From positions 542,411 through 606,410 of the forward strand of contig NZ_JAJVKV010000006.1 in NCBI RefSeq assembly GCF_024198175.1: DNA of 64,000 nt, written 5' to 3'. The notes under the pieces were generated by a model that was given only the letters and a program-made list of their open reading frames with translations, searched no databases and was not told the origin of the DNA. This stretch comes from Pyxidicoccus xibeiensis. Lineage in GTDB: Bacteria > Myxococcota > Myxococcia > Myxococcales > Myxococcaceae. Below are positions 38,644-46,025 of the stretch, one piece after another. Each line of letters starts with the position of its first letter. Position 1 is the first letter of the stretch. The translations under genes and the position numbers were made by a program.

Positions 38644-39207
38644 CTACTTCTTCGCACCCGGCGCGGGGCGGCCCTTCGTCTTCACCTGCTCCGCCTGGCG
38701 CTTGAGCGCGAGCAGCGTGCCATGGGCGCGCTGGGTGGAGCGGCGCGCCAGGCCCGGGTCCAGCTCGATGGCCCGGCTCAGGTCCTTCAGCCCCTCGGGG
38801 ACGCTGCCGCGGCGCAGGTGGATTTCCCCGCGGCCCACGTACGCATCCACGTTGCCGTTGTTGAAGCGCAGGGCCGTGTCGTACGCCTCGAAGGCCTCGT
38901 CCACGCGCTCCAGCGTCAGGAGCGTGGCGCCGAGCTGGGCGTGGAAGACGCTGTCCTTCGGGGACGCCGCCACCAGGCCCTGGAATATCTTGAGCGCCTG
39001 CTGGGTGCGCCCGGCCTGCAGCATCTGGTGGCCGGTGGTGGCGTACTCGTACAGCTTGTCGCGCGACAGCCCCAGGAACTGTCCCAGCTCCAGCTCTCCC
39101 CGGAGCAGCCGCTCCGCGACGTCCTGGGGAAGCTCGGCGTTGGACTCCGGCTGCTTCGGCTCCGGAGCCTGCTTCGACGGCGACTGGGGCTTGCTGCTCA
39201 CGACCAC
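38644..39207 (-). CDS. SycD/LcrH-like TPR chaperone, paired with the MIIA-domain protein
   Basis: GTG at 39207, or more likely GTG at 39201, which has a GAGGTGG ribosome site just ahead. About 185 residues. A Pro/Gln/Ser-rich N-terminus is followed by the class II T3SS chaperone pattern: a short helix ERLLRGELELGQFLGLSRDKLYEYATTG, then TPR pairs (HQMLQAGRTQQALKIFQGLVAASP, FHAQLGATLLTLERVDEAFEAYDTAL, VDAYVGRGEIHLRRGSVPEGLKDL). A basic tail ends it. SycD-type chaperones hold hydrophobic translocators or substrates in the cytosol before export. It lies directly downstream of the DUF1521/MIIA gene, suggesting that as its client. Last gene of the locus on this strand. Confidence 0.75.
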   Translation of the reverse strand: MVVSSKPQSPSKQAPEPKQPESNAELPQDVAERLLRGELELGQFLGLSRDKLYEYATTGHQMLQAGRTQQALKIFQGLVAASPKDSVFHAQLGATLLTLERVDEAFEAYDTALRFNNGNVDAYVGRGEIHLRRGSVPEGLKDLSRAIELDPGLARRSTQRAHGTLLALKRQAEQVKTKGRPAPGAKK

Positions 39208-39214
39208 CTCACGA

Positions 39215-39233
39215 GGGGGCCCTGAAGGCCCCC
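39215..39233 (-). promoter_or_regulatory. GC hairpin directly upstream of the chaperone ribosome site
   Basis: GGGGGCC (39215-39221) pairs with GGCCCCC (39227-39233) around a 5-nt loop. It lies 16 nt after the MIIA gene stop and within 10 nt of the chaperone start. It could limit read-through from the effector gene, stabilise the effector mRNA, or tune chaperone translation. Confidence 0.5.
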
Positions 39234-39248
39234 CCTACGCGGTTCACG

Positions 39249-40388
39249 TCAGGCGAACACGTTCCGACGGGTGACCATATCATTCAGCGAGGAGATCTCA
39301 TCCAGCGAGCGGAACATGTCCCGCACCGACGTGAACGCGTCCTGCACGCCCTCGCGGTGCTCGGCCTTGTCGTAGCCGAACAGGTCGTCCGCGCCGCGGA
39401 ACGGGTTGAAGCCGAACGCGCGGCTGTCCGTGAGCTTGTCCAGGCTGCTGGTGGCCTTGTCCTCGAGGAAGCGCAGCGCCTCGTCGCGCACCTGCGCCGC
39501 CTGCTGGCGCTTGGCCATCGCCTTCGGGACGTCGCCCTTGTCCACCGCCTTGGGCTCCTCGCCCTTCTCGCGGGTGGTGTTCTTGATGGCGTTCTCGCCC
39601 CAGGACAGGAAGCCGCCCGTCTTGAAGGAGTCGCCGCCGCCCACGTCCCCCACCACCTCGTGGCCCTGGAAGGACCAGTCGTCGGACTCCTTGCCCATCT
39701 TCAGGGTGTCGCCGTAGTGGTTGGCGGTGAACTCGGCGTCCACGTCGTAGCCATCCTTCTGGATGGTGCCGACCTTGCCCTTGCCCTTGTCGATGTCCGC
39801 GACGTGGATGTGGTCGTCCCCGCAGGTGATGTCCAGCGAGCCCGTCACCGTCATCCCGTTGCCCCAGGGCTTGGTGCCGCAGTGGATCTCCGTGCCGTCA
39901 CCCAGCACGAACGTGGTGTTGCGCTTGAAGTCGAACTTGCCGCCATCGCCCTCGTCGACGTGCGGGTCACCCCACACGCGCGTGTGCTTGCCGTCCGGAC
40001 CGGAGACCTTCCACTCGAACTGGCCCAGCTGCTCGATCTTGTAGCCGCCCGGCGTGGTGATGACGCCGTTGGCGTCCACCTTGAGCTGGTCCTTCGGGCG
40101 CATCATGTCCTGCCACTTCGGCGCCTCGCTGGGGAACGCGCCGCCGGTGGAGCCCGTCTGGGGGTCGGTGTTGAGCTTCTGCACCATCTCGAAGGTGCTC
40201 TTCGCCACCTCCTTGTCGCTCTGGACGGTCAGCTGGGGCGACGCGGATTCAATCTGCTTGATGGCCTGATCGACGGTGCTCTCGATGAGCTTCAGGTTCT
40301 TCAGCAGCTCGGCCTCGTTCAGGTTCGAGGCCTGATTCAGGTTCGTCCGCTGGCTGCTGGTCGTCCCCACCGAATTGATGCCGGCCAT
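39249..40388 (-). CDS. DUF1521/MIIA self-cleaving effector-like protein (NopE-type)
   Basis: ATG at 40388 after a GGGGAGC ribosome site; 379 residues, no signal peptide. The N-terminal 130 residues are helical and rich in Asn, Gln and Ser (MAGINSVGTTSSQRTN), as in T3SS-exported proteins. Residues about 100-235 match the metal-ion-inducible autocleavage (DUF1521) domain: GDPHVD at 140-145 (39954-39971) followed by DFKRNTTFVLGDGTEIHCGTKP. In Bradyrhizobium NopE1 and relatives, Ca2+ triggers cleavage between Asp and Pro of this motif; NopE proteins are T3SS effectors. The C-terminal 110 residues are helical and charged. It lies between sctV and a SycD-like chaperone and has its own FliA-type promoter, all of which fit a secreted substrate. 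The role after export is unknown. Confidence 0.82.
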   Translation of the reverse strand: MAGINSVGTTSSQRTNLNQASNLNEAELLKNLKLIESTVDQAIKQIESASPQLTVQSDKEVAKSTFEMVQKLNTDPQTGSTGGAFPSEAPKWQDMMRPKDQLKVDANGVITTPGGYKIEQLGQFEWKVSGPDGKHTRVWGDPHVDEGDGGKFDFKRNTTFVLGDGTEIHCGTKPWGNGMTVTGSLDITCGDDHIHVADIDKGKGKVGTIQKDGYDVDAEFTANHYGDTLKMGKESDDWSFQGHEVVGDVGGGDSFKTGGFLSWGENAIKNTTREKGEEPKAVDKGDVPKAMAKRQQAAQVRDEALRFLEDKATSSLDKLTDSRAFGFNPFRGADDLFGYDKAEHREGVQDAFTSVRDMFRSLDEISSLNDMVTRRNVFA

Positions 40389-40446
40389 GATTGCTCCCCT
40401 TGCTGAAGATGCGCGCCCCTCCGGGCGCTGGAATCCGATACCGGGA

Positions 40447-40473
40447 TTATCGTTGGCACGGATCTGAAGTTGC
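40447..40473 (-). promoter_or_regulatory. FliA (sigma-28)-type promoter for the MIIA gene
   Basis: Read on the minus strand: GCAACTTC (40473-40466), 11 nt, AACGATAA (40454-40447). This matches the sigma-28 layout (TAAA, 15 nt, GCCGATAA) and the same element at four other places in the locus. It is 59 nt upstream of the start codon. Confidence 0.6.
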
Positions 40474-40496
40474 GGCCCCGCCTGATGATTTCCGCC

Positions 40497-40515
40497 CCCG
40501 GAATAACGCTCCGGG
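40497..40515 (-). terminator. Hairpin between sctV and the MIIA promoter
   Basis: CCCGGA (40497-40502) pairs with TCCGGG (40510-40515), 7-nt loop, 27 nt after the sctV stop and 23 nt before the -35 of the next promoter. A longer flanking pair (GGCCCCG 40474-40480 with CGGGGCC 40536-40542) may enclose it. Confidence 0.45.
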
Positions 40516-40541
40516 TGAAATCCAGGTGACGCGCCCGGGGC

Positions 40542-42665
40542 CTACCGGGTGGAGATGCGGGCCACCGGCTGGATGTTCAGCTCGGGGGACAGCTCCTGGT
40601 AGCTGAGGACGGAGAACGAGGGGTTGAACTCGTACTCAAGCAGCTTCCGGACGTACCGGCGGATGTCCATGGCGGTGAGGATGACGGGGCGCTGGGCGCT
40701 GGGCGGCAGGTGGCCGCACTCGGAGCGCACGGCCTGGACGATTTCCTGGGCCAGCTCCGGCTCCAGCGCCAGGTGGGCGCCGGCGGAGGTCCGCTTGACG
40801 GAGCCGCGGATGGCCTCCTCGATGTTGGGGTCCAGCAGGTACACCACCAGCGTGCCGGTGCCGCGCGCGTACTTGTGGGAGATGTAGCGGCGCTGGGACG
40901 CACGCACGTGCTCGGTGAGCATGACGTTGTCCGCCTCCACCTGCCCGTACTCGGCCAGGGCCTGGAGGATGCCGCGCAAGTCACGGATGGAGATCTCCTC
41001 CTCCACCAGGCGCTGGAGGATGTCCGTCAGCTTCAGGACGTTGACGACCTTGGGCACCACCTCCTTGACGATGGCGGGGAAGGCCTTCTCCAGCTGCTCC
41101 AGCATCGTCTGCGTCTCCTGCACGCCGACGAACTCGCGCGCGTTGCGCCGCAGCACGGCGGCCATGTGCAGGATGATGTAGCCGGGCACGTCCCAGGTGG
41201 TGAGGCCCGCGGCCTCGAGCGTCTCGCGGTGCTGCTCGGGCACCCACGCGGCCGGCTGGCGGGTGGCGGGGTTGATGGCCTCGAAGCCCTGGATGTTCAT
41301 CAGCCGGAGCCGGTCCACCGTGTCGTTGACGAGGATGTGGCCCAGCGTGGCCTGGCCGGTGACGACGGGCACCTCGTTGATCTGCACCTGGTAGGCGCCG
41401 GGCGGCAGCGAGCCGTTGCCGCGCGCGCGCACGCCCGGGAAGCGCACGCCGAGCTCCACGAAGAGGCCGTCGCGCATGAACGGGATGAGCTCGAAGAGGA
41501 ACTTCCCGTTGTCCTGGCGCGAGTCCACGTACGGCACCAGCGCGTCGGAGACCTCCAGGACGATGGGCGTGACGACGGGGATGAAGAGCTCGGAGTCCGG
41601 GTTCATCGGCTCCTTGGGAGCCGGCTCCGAGGACATGGGCGTGCCGTTGTCCGTCTCCAGGGCCGGGCCCGCCTCCTCCACCACCTCCGCCTGCTTGGCC
41701 TTCTTGAGCATCGTATAGGCGCCGAAGCCCGCGCCGATGCCCAGCAGGAAGAAGGGAATCTTGGGCAGGCCGGGGACGAGGCCGAGCACGATGAGCATGC
41801 CCGCGGCGATGGCGATGGCCTTCGGGTAGGCAGTGAGCTGGCTGCCCATGTCCATGCCCAGGTGGGCCCCCTCCTCCTCGCCGCCCACGCGCGTCACGAT
41901 GATGCCGGCGCAGGTGGAGATGAGGATGGCGGGAATCATGCTCACCAGGCCGTCACCGATGGTGAGCAGCGTGTACTTCTCCGCCGCGTCGGCCGCCGAC
42001 ATGCCCTTCTGCGTCACGCCGATGATGAGGCCACCGACGATGTTGACGACGGTGATGATGATGCTGGCGATGGCGTCGCCCTTCACGAACTTCATGGCGC
42101 CGTCCATGGCGCCGAACAGCTGGCTCTCGCGCTCCAGGTCGCGGCGCTTCTTCTTGCCCTGGTCCTGGTCGATGGAGCCCGCGCGGAGGTCCGCGTCGAT
42201 GGACATCTGCTTGCCCGGCATCGCGTCCAGGGTGAAGCGCGCGGCCACTTCCGCGACGCGCTCCGAGCCCTTGGAGATGACGATGAAGTTCACGATGACG
42301 AGGATGATGAAGAGGATGGCGCCGACGACGAAGTTGCCCTGCACCACGAAGTTGCCGAACGCGATGACGACCTCACCCGGGTCACCCGTCAGCAGGATGA
42401 GGCGCGTGGTGGAGATGGTCAGCGACAGCCGGAACATCGTGGTGATGAGCAGCAGCGTCGGGAACACCGTCAGGTGCAGCGCCGCTGGCACGTAGAGCGA
42501 CACGAGCAGCAACACCACCGAGATGCTGATGTTCAACGTCAGCAGCACGTCCAGCAGCAGCGTGGGCAGCGGGACGATCATCATCCCGACGATGCCCACG
42601 ACCACCAACGCCAGGACGATGTCGGAGTACTTGGAGAGGAAGCTGTTCGGATTGGAGGCGGCCAT
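40542..42665 (-). CDS. sctV: T3SS export gate protein SctV (FlhA family)
   Basis: ATG at 42665; 707 residues, the normal FlhA/SctV size. Seven or eight membrane helices lie in the first 330 residues, with the family cytoplasmic signature starting RFTLDAMPGKQ at 143 and ending at DADLRAG 163, then a large cytosolic domain ending in a normal SctV C-terminus. SctV forms the nonameric ring that receives chaperone-substrate complexes and couples export to the proton-motive force. It lies apart from the sctRSTU run, next to substrate and chaperone genes, which suits its role in substrate docking. 109 nt upstream separate it from the TPR gene. Confidence 0.97.
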   Translation of the reverse strand: MAASNPNSFLSKYSDIVLALVVVGIVGMMIVPLPTLLLDVLLTLNISISVVLLLVSLYVPAALHLTVFPTLLLITTMFRLSLTISTTRLILLTGDPGEVVIAFGNFVVQGNFVVGAILFIILVIVNFIVISKGSERVAEVAARFTLDAMPGKQMSIDADLRAGSIDQDQGKKKRRDLERESQLFGAMDGAMKFVKGDAIASIIITVVNIVGGLIIGVTQKGMSAADAAEKYTLLTIGDGLVSMIPAILISTCAGIIVTRVGGEEEGAHLGMDMGSQLTAYPKAIAIAAGMLIVLGLVPGLPKIPFFLLGIGAGFGAYTMLKKAKQAEVVEEAGPALETDNGTPMSSEPAPKEPMNPDSELFIPVVTPIVLEVSDALVPYVDSRQDNGKFLFELIPFMRDGLFVELGVRFPGVRARGNGSLPPGAYQVQINEVPVVTGQATLGHILVNDTVDRLRLMNIQGFEAINPATRQPAAWVPEQHRETLEAAGLTTWDVPGYIILHMAAVLRRNAREFVGVQETQTMLEQLEKAFPAIVKEVVPKVVNVLKLTDILQRLVEEEISIRDLRGILQALAEYGQVEADNVMLTEHVRASQRRYISHKYARGTGTLVVYLLDPNIEEAIRGSVKRTSAGAHLALEPELAQEIVQAVRSECGHLPPSAQRPVILTAMDIRRYVRKLLEYEFNPSFSVLSYQELSPELNIQPVARISTR

Positions 42666-42774
42666 CAGCGGGGTGCCATCCTAGTCCGTGCCCGGCCCCA
42701 AGCCCAAGGGGGCCGGCTCCAAAGCCACGCACGGCCGGTCGCTCTTGGGGAAAAGGCCTACGGCGGCAGCGCGC

Positions 42775-43239
42775 TCAGCGCCCGCCGGCGTCGGACTCGG
42801 GGGCGCCCTGGGCCTCTTCCACGCTCTCCAGGGCGGCGGCGGCCAGCATGCGGGCCCGGGCGCTCAGGGGGTCCTTCCCCTCGGGATCCAGGCTCACGGC
42901 ATGATTGAAGTCCCGCGCGGCCTCCATCACCTTGCCCTGGCGCAGGTGGACCTCGCCCCGGTTGACGAAGGGGGTGATGTCCGTCGGGTCCAGCTCGATG
43001 GCGCGGTTGAAGTAGGCCTCGGCCTGGTCCAGGTCCTCCAGCGCGAGGTGGCACGCGCCGAGCGCCGTCTGGAAGTAGGCCTCCGCCGGGTCCATGGAGG
43101 CCAGCCGCTCGAAGATGGCCAGCGACTGCTGGAAGTGGCCGTCCTGGAAGAGGTTGAAGCCTTCCGTGGCGCGCTCGAGCATCTCCGGACCTGAGAGCGG
43201 CTTCACGTCGTCGCTGGGCACCGTCGCCTTCGTCGTCAT
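42775..43239 (-). CDS. SycD/LcrH-like TPR chaperone
   Basis: ATG at 43239; 154 residues. Three TPR pairs (EGFNLFQDGHFQQSLAIFERLASMDP, AYFQTALGACHLALEDLDQAEAYFNRAIELDP, ITPFVNRGEVHLRQGKVMEAARDFNHAVSLDP), then a short Ala/Glu-rich tail. Length and layout fit class II T3SS chaperones. It lies just downstream of the 159-residue candidate substrate gene and upstream of sctV, a substrate-chaperone arrangement seen three times in this locus. A general TPR scaffold role remains possible. Confidence 0.7.
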   Translation of the reverse strand: MTTKATVPSDDVKPLSGPEMLERATEGFNLFQDGHFQQSLAIFERLASMDPAEAYFQTALGACHLALEDLDQAEAYFNRAIELDPTDITPFVNRGEVHLRQGKVMEAARDFNHAVSLDPEGKDPLSARARMLAAAALESVEEAQGAPESDAGGR

Positions 43240-43342
43240 GCGTTCCGTTCTCTCGGGCCAGGGGAGCGCGGGAGTCTAGCCCGCTCCCGTCGCGCCTTCC
43301 AAGCGGGGCACCCACGGCCACGGGCGCCCCGCCCTGCTGCGA

Positions 43343-43822
43343 CTACTCCTGCGACTCGCGGATGCGGGACAGCGTCTCCTGCAGCATCTTGTCGATGACG
43401 TCCTTGAAGATCTTCGCGCCCAGGGACTCGTTGTTGAAGGTCTTCTTCACCTCCGCGTCCACCTGCTCCGGGGTGGCGTTGGGGTTGGCCTTCACGTAGT
43501 CCTCGACCTTGGACTTGATCTTGTCCATGACCTTGTTCGCGTCCGAGCCGAGCAGCGACGCGAGGTACATCTTGTTCTCTTCGAGCTTCTTGGTCAGCGC
43601 CTCGTCGGCGTAGCTCTTCCCGCCCTCCTGGGTGGGCTGCGCGTCGGCGGCCTTCTGCTGCGCGGGCGCCGCGGCGCCACCGGCCGCCTTCTGCAGCAGC
43701 GGCAGGAGGTCCGCCTCGCCCTTCAGCTTCGAGAGGGCAGTGCCGAACAGTCCGCCCGGCTGGGCGAGCGAGGTCGCGACCGTGGCCGCGGTGCCAACGA
43801 GGCTCTTGATATTGAAAGACAT
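43343..43822 (-). CDS. Candidate T3SS substrate, 159 residues
   Basis: ATG at 43822 with a GGAGG ribosome site; no signal peptide. The N-terminus (MSFNIKSLVGTAATVATSLAQPGG) is Ser/Thr/Ala-rich, like T3SS export signals; an Ala/Gln linker follows. The last 90 residues are strongly helical and charged (ADEALTKKLEENKMYLASLLGSDANKVMDKIKSKVEDYVKANPNATPEQVDAEVKK). No family recognised. A FliA-type promoter lies 30-57 nt upstream, and a SycD-like gene follows. Secreted substrate status is inferred from this context. Confidence 0.6.
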   Translation of the reverse strand: MSFNIKSLVGTAATVATSLAQPGGLFGTALSKLKGEADLLPLLQKAAGGAAAPAQQKAADAQPTQEGGKSYADEALTKKLEENKMYLASLLGSDANKVMDKIKSKVEDYVKANPNATPEQVDAEVKKTFNNESLGAKIFKDVIDKMLQETLSRIRESQE

Positions 43823-43851
43823 GGCGGTCCTCCGAAAAACGATTTGATGGG

Positions 43852-43879
43852 TTATCCGAGAACAACACCGCGAAGTTGC
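43852..43879 (-). promoter_or_regulatory. FliA (sigma-28)-type promoter for the 159-residue gene
   Basis: On the minus strand: GCAACTTC (43879-43872), 12 nt, TCGGATAA (43859-43852). The -35 is identical to the MIIA promoter; the spacing is 1 nt longer. It is 30 nt from the start codon. Confidence 0.55.
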
Positions 43880-43919
43880 GCGCCCCGGGCAAGGATGACG
43901 CAGGGCCCGGAAAAAGCGA

Positions 43920-43961
43920 CCGGCCCGTCCCTGACTCCCGAAGGAGCCAAGAGCGGGCCGG
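43920..43961 (-). terminator. Terminator-like inverted repeat after the needle-like gene
   Basis: CCGGCCCG (43920-43927) pairs with CGGGCCGG (43954-43961); the 26-nt loop contains a second small hairpin, CTCC-CGAA-GGAG (43936-43947). It lies 29 nt after the upstream gene's stop and 40 nt before the next FliA-type promoter. Confidence 0.5.
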
Positions 43962-43989
43962 AGGATGAAGCCCCGAGGGCTTCTACGGC

Positions 43990-44205
43990 TTACTTCAGGT
44001 TGTTCAGGACCGCGTCGCCGGACTTGAAGAGCTTGTCCATGAGGTCCGTGATCAGCTTGGTGATCTTCGCCTCCTGGTCGGCCTTCTGCTGGGCGCGGAG
44101 GAACGGCTGCTGATCCGCGGGAGCCAGGGCGATCATGTCGTCCGTCGCGCTCTTGATGGTCTGCATGCCGGTGATCGCGGTGTTGACAGTGTTGGCCATG
44201 GACAT
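43990..44205 (-). CDS. Small helical protein, needle-like candidate
   Basis: ATG at 44205 with a strong AAGGAGA ribosome site; 71 residues. Two predicted helices (residues about 3-27 and 36-70) meet at a proline turn (LAPADQQP), and the second helix ends in the C-terminus (KLITDLMDKLFKSGDAVLNNLK). T3SS needle subunits (SctF) are about 80-residue helical hairpins with a Pro-containing turn and an export signal at the end of the second helix. There is no clear sequence match to SctF, and the related Myxococcus system is reported to be needle-less. It has its own FliA-type promoter, as would suit a bulk late-secreted subunit. Function uncertain. Confidence 0.6.
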   Translation of the reverse strand: MSMANTVNTAITGMQTIKSATDDMIALAPADQQPFLRAQQKADQEAKITKLITDLMDKLFKSGDAVLNNLK

Positions 44206-44281
44206 GACGGTTCTCCTTGGGGTTTGCAGCTAAGTGGTTGGTTTCGGTGGGTGCTGCCGTGCAGCAGAGCCTACAAACAAG

Positions 44282-44308
44282 TTATCGGGGATGCGGTCCG
44301 GAAGTTTC
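44282..44308 (-). promoter_or_regulatory. FliA (sigma-28)-type promoter for the needle-like gene
   Basis: On the minus strand: GAAACTTC (44308-44301), 11 nt, CCCGATAA (44289-44282). This is the best of the five matches to the sigma-28 consensus -10 GCCGATAA. It lies 77 nt upstream of the start codon, and a terminator-like hairpin ends exactly where the -35 begins. Confidence 0.65.
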
Positions 44309-44349
44309 CTGGGGAATTACGGATCATTTACCGAATCCGAATTCCCCAG
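44309..44349 (-). terminator. Long hairpin abutting the sigma-28-type promoter
   Basis: CTGGGGAATT (44309-44318) and its complement AATTCCCCAG (44340-44349) extend inwards by CGGAT/ATCCG (44320-44324 and 44335-44339) with a single bulged base, giving 15 paired positions around a 10-nt loop. It starts 14 nt after the stop of the upstream gene. AT-rich for this genome. Confidence 0.65.
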
Positions 44350-44362
44350 TTGCGGCGGGGAC

Positions 44363-44953
44363 TTAGCCCTTGAGCTTCCCCAGATTGGGGTTCTTCATCC
44401 AGGCCTTGAAGGACTCGAGCTGCTGCTGCTCGGCCTTGGGGTCCGCCGGAGGCGGCACGGCCTCGGGGTTGAGGGCCAGCGGGCGGGAGGAGCCGCCACT
44501 GGACTCGAAGCCGTCCTTGGCCTTCGCGGCGGGCGCGGCCTGCTTCGGCGCGGGCGCGGGCGCGGCGGCGGCCGGGGCCCCCGGGACGGTGAACTGCATC
44601 TTCTTCCCCATCTCGGGGTTCATCTCCATGACCGCGTTCTGGATGGTCATGCCGTAGGTGCTCAGGCGGTACTGGAGGTACTCCACCACCTGCCCGAGGA
44701 TGGCCGGGGGCGGGATGATGGGGTCCTTCATGAAGCGGGCGAGCGCGTCCTTCACGTCCCCGTACAGCTTGGGGTCGAAGGGCTGCGAAGGCGCCGTCGA
44801 GGTGACCAGCATCTTCATGGTCCGGACGACCTGCAGGAACGTGCCCTGCGCCTTCTTCGCCTCCGCATCGAGGTCCGTCACCAGCTTCTCGCGCTTGGCG
44901 ATGACTTCCGGCGGCTCCGGAGGAAGCTGGCGCGGTTCGGTGGAATTGGACAT
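44363..44953 (-). CDS. T3SS-locus protein of unknown function, 196 residues
   Basis: ATG at 44953; no signal peptide. Residues about 1-120 are helical (PEVIAKREKLVTDLDAEAKKAQGTFLQVVRTMKMLV, GQVVEYLQYRLSTYGMTIQNAVMEMNPEMGKK). A Pro/Ala linker follows and a short C-terminal helix (EQQQLESFKAWMKNPNLGKLKG). No family recognised. It lies between a SycD-like chaperone gene (65 nt upstream) and the needle-like gene; a chaperone, pilot or gatekeeper role for the neighbour is possible. Its transcript seems to end at the hairpin at 44309-44349. Confidence 0.6.
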   Translation of the reverse strand: MSNSTEPRQLPPEPPEVIAKREKLVTDLDAEAKKAQGTFLQVVRTMKMLVTSTAPSQPFDPKLYGDVKDALARFMKDPIIPPPAILGQVVEYLQYRLSTYGMTIQNAVMEMNPEMGKKMQFTVPGAPAAAAPAPAPKQAAPAAKAKDGFESSGGSSRPLALNPEAVPPPADPKAEQQQLESFKAWMKNPNLGKLKG

Positions 44954-45018
44954 TCGGATTCTCCGAGGGTGTTGGGTTGACTCTTCGAGACTAACAGATA
45001 GTTCCGGACTGGCGCATT

Positions 45019-45495
45019 TCAGCGGCGGTTGAGGGCCGTGAGCATGGCGCCGGCCTTGCGGACCACGGGGTCCTCGGCGGGCGTCATCGCCGCGGCGCGG
45101 CGCAGGTCCTCGATGGCCTGGGGCTTCTGGCCCAGGGCGAGCTTCACCTCGGCGCGGCCGACGTAGACGGACGGGTCCTGGGGGGACAGCTTGGCGGCCA
45201 CGTCGAAGGCGGCGAGCGCGCCCTGCCCGTTTCCGGCGGCCATCTCCACCACGCCCAGCGCCTTGGCGAAGTAGCCGTCGGTGGGGTTGACGGCGTACAG
45301 GCCCTGGAAGAGCGTGCGCGCCTCGCTGATGCGGCCCTGGTAGAAGAAGAAGTAGGCCGTCTTGGCGATGGCGTACAGCTCGTCATCCGAGTAGCCGCGC
45401 ACCTCCTTCAGGGTGGCCTTGCCGTCCGCCCAGCGCTGCAGCGTGGCGGCGAGCTTCGCCTCGTCCTGGGGGTCTTCCGGATCCAACGCGGCCAT
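45019..45495 (-). CDS. SycD/LcrH-like class II T3SS chaperone
   Basis: ATG at 45495, 4 nt after the upstream stop; 158 residues. This is the clearest chaperone of the four: an N-terminal helix with the family phrase TLKEVRGYSDDELYAIAKTAYFFFYQGRISEARTLFQ, then three TPR pairs (LYAVNPTDGYFAKALGVVEMAAGNGQGALAAFDVAAKLSP, PSVYVGRAEVKLALGQKPQAIEDLRRA). Such proteins bind translocator-like clients in a TPR groove. It is encoded among the export-gate genes, after FhlB and an unknown gene, and before unknown helical proteins that may be clients. Confidence 0.82.
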   Translation of the reverse strand: MAALDPEDPQDEAKLAATLQRWADGKATLKEVRGYSDDELYAIAKTAYFFFYQGRISEARTLFQGLYAVNPTDGYFAKALGVVEMAAGNGQGALAAFDVAAKLSPQDPSVYVGRAEVKLALGQKPQAIEDLRRAAAMTPAEDPVVRKAGAMLTALNRR

Positions 45496-45499
45496 GGCG

Positions 45500-45979
45500 C
45501 TAGTAGCCCTCGTCCTTCTGCTCCGCCCACATGCGGCGGATGATTTCCTTCGTCTCCTCGTTGACCTGGTCCACGAGGGTGAGCATGGAGGACTCGCGCT
45601 GGAGCAGCGCCTTGAGGCGCTCCAGCCGCTCCGGAGCGGCGCTCACCTTGGACAGGCCGCGCTCCAGCATGCGGCGCTGGTCCTCGTCCCCGCGGCCGGC
45701 CACGCTGGCCAGGTGGGGCCTGTCGCTGAAGCCCTCCAGGTCCGCGTCATGGCCGCCGGGGTGCGGGGGCAGCGGCAGGCGGAGCTCCTCCGAGGAGTGC
45801 GCCGGGCCGATGAAGTCCAGCAGCGCCGCCGAGGCGAGCGCCGGGTTCTTGGGGTTGCCCGTCTTGCGCAGCTTCTTGCGGTCGACCTGGGACGGGTCGA
45901 CGAGCCGCTCACGGACGCTTCGGGGACCTCCCCACGGCCACAGGGGCGCCTTGGGGGGCTGGTTGTTGATTCTGGCCAT
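45500..45979 (-). CDS. T3SS-locus protein of unknown function, 159 residues
   Basis: ATG at 45979; an upstream GTG at 45997 would overlap its own ribosome site. No signal peptide. N-terminus rich in Pro, Arg and Trp (MARINNQPPKAPLWPWGGPR); the last 60 residues form a helical, charged segment (LERGLSKVSAAPERLERLKALLQRESSMLTLVDQVNEETKEIIRRMWAEQ). It lies 46 nt after the FhlB-like gene and 4 nt before the SycD-like gene. A gatekeeper (SctW) or adaptor function is conceivable, but there is no sequence match. Confidence 0.6.
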   Translation of the reverse strand: MARINNQPPKAPLWPWGGPRSVRERLVDPSQVDRKKLRKTGNPKNPALASAALLDFIGPAHSSEELRLPLPPHPGGHDADLEGFSDRPHLASVAGRGDEDQRRMLERGLSKVSAAPERLERLKALLQRESSMLTLVDQVNEETKEIIRRMWAEQKDEGY

Positions 45980-46025
45980 CGTGGTACCGAACCTCACTCC
46001 AGGTGGGTGGGGGCCGTCCAGCCCC

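Noticed and set aside
40455..40473. Sigma-54-like TTGGCAC...TTGC on the plus strand
   Set aside because: GG and GC are separated by 15 nt instead of 10, and no plus-strand gene follows. The bases are explained by the minus-strand sigma-28-type promoter.
42666..42774. Promoter upstream of sctV
   Set aside because: No -10 or -35 pair of any recognised class; the gap is GC-rich without clear signals.
44953..45018. A sixth sigma-28-type promoter upstream of the 196-residue gene
   Set aside because: Only a loose GGAACT-like element is present with no CGATAA -10 at the right distance.
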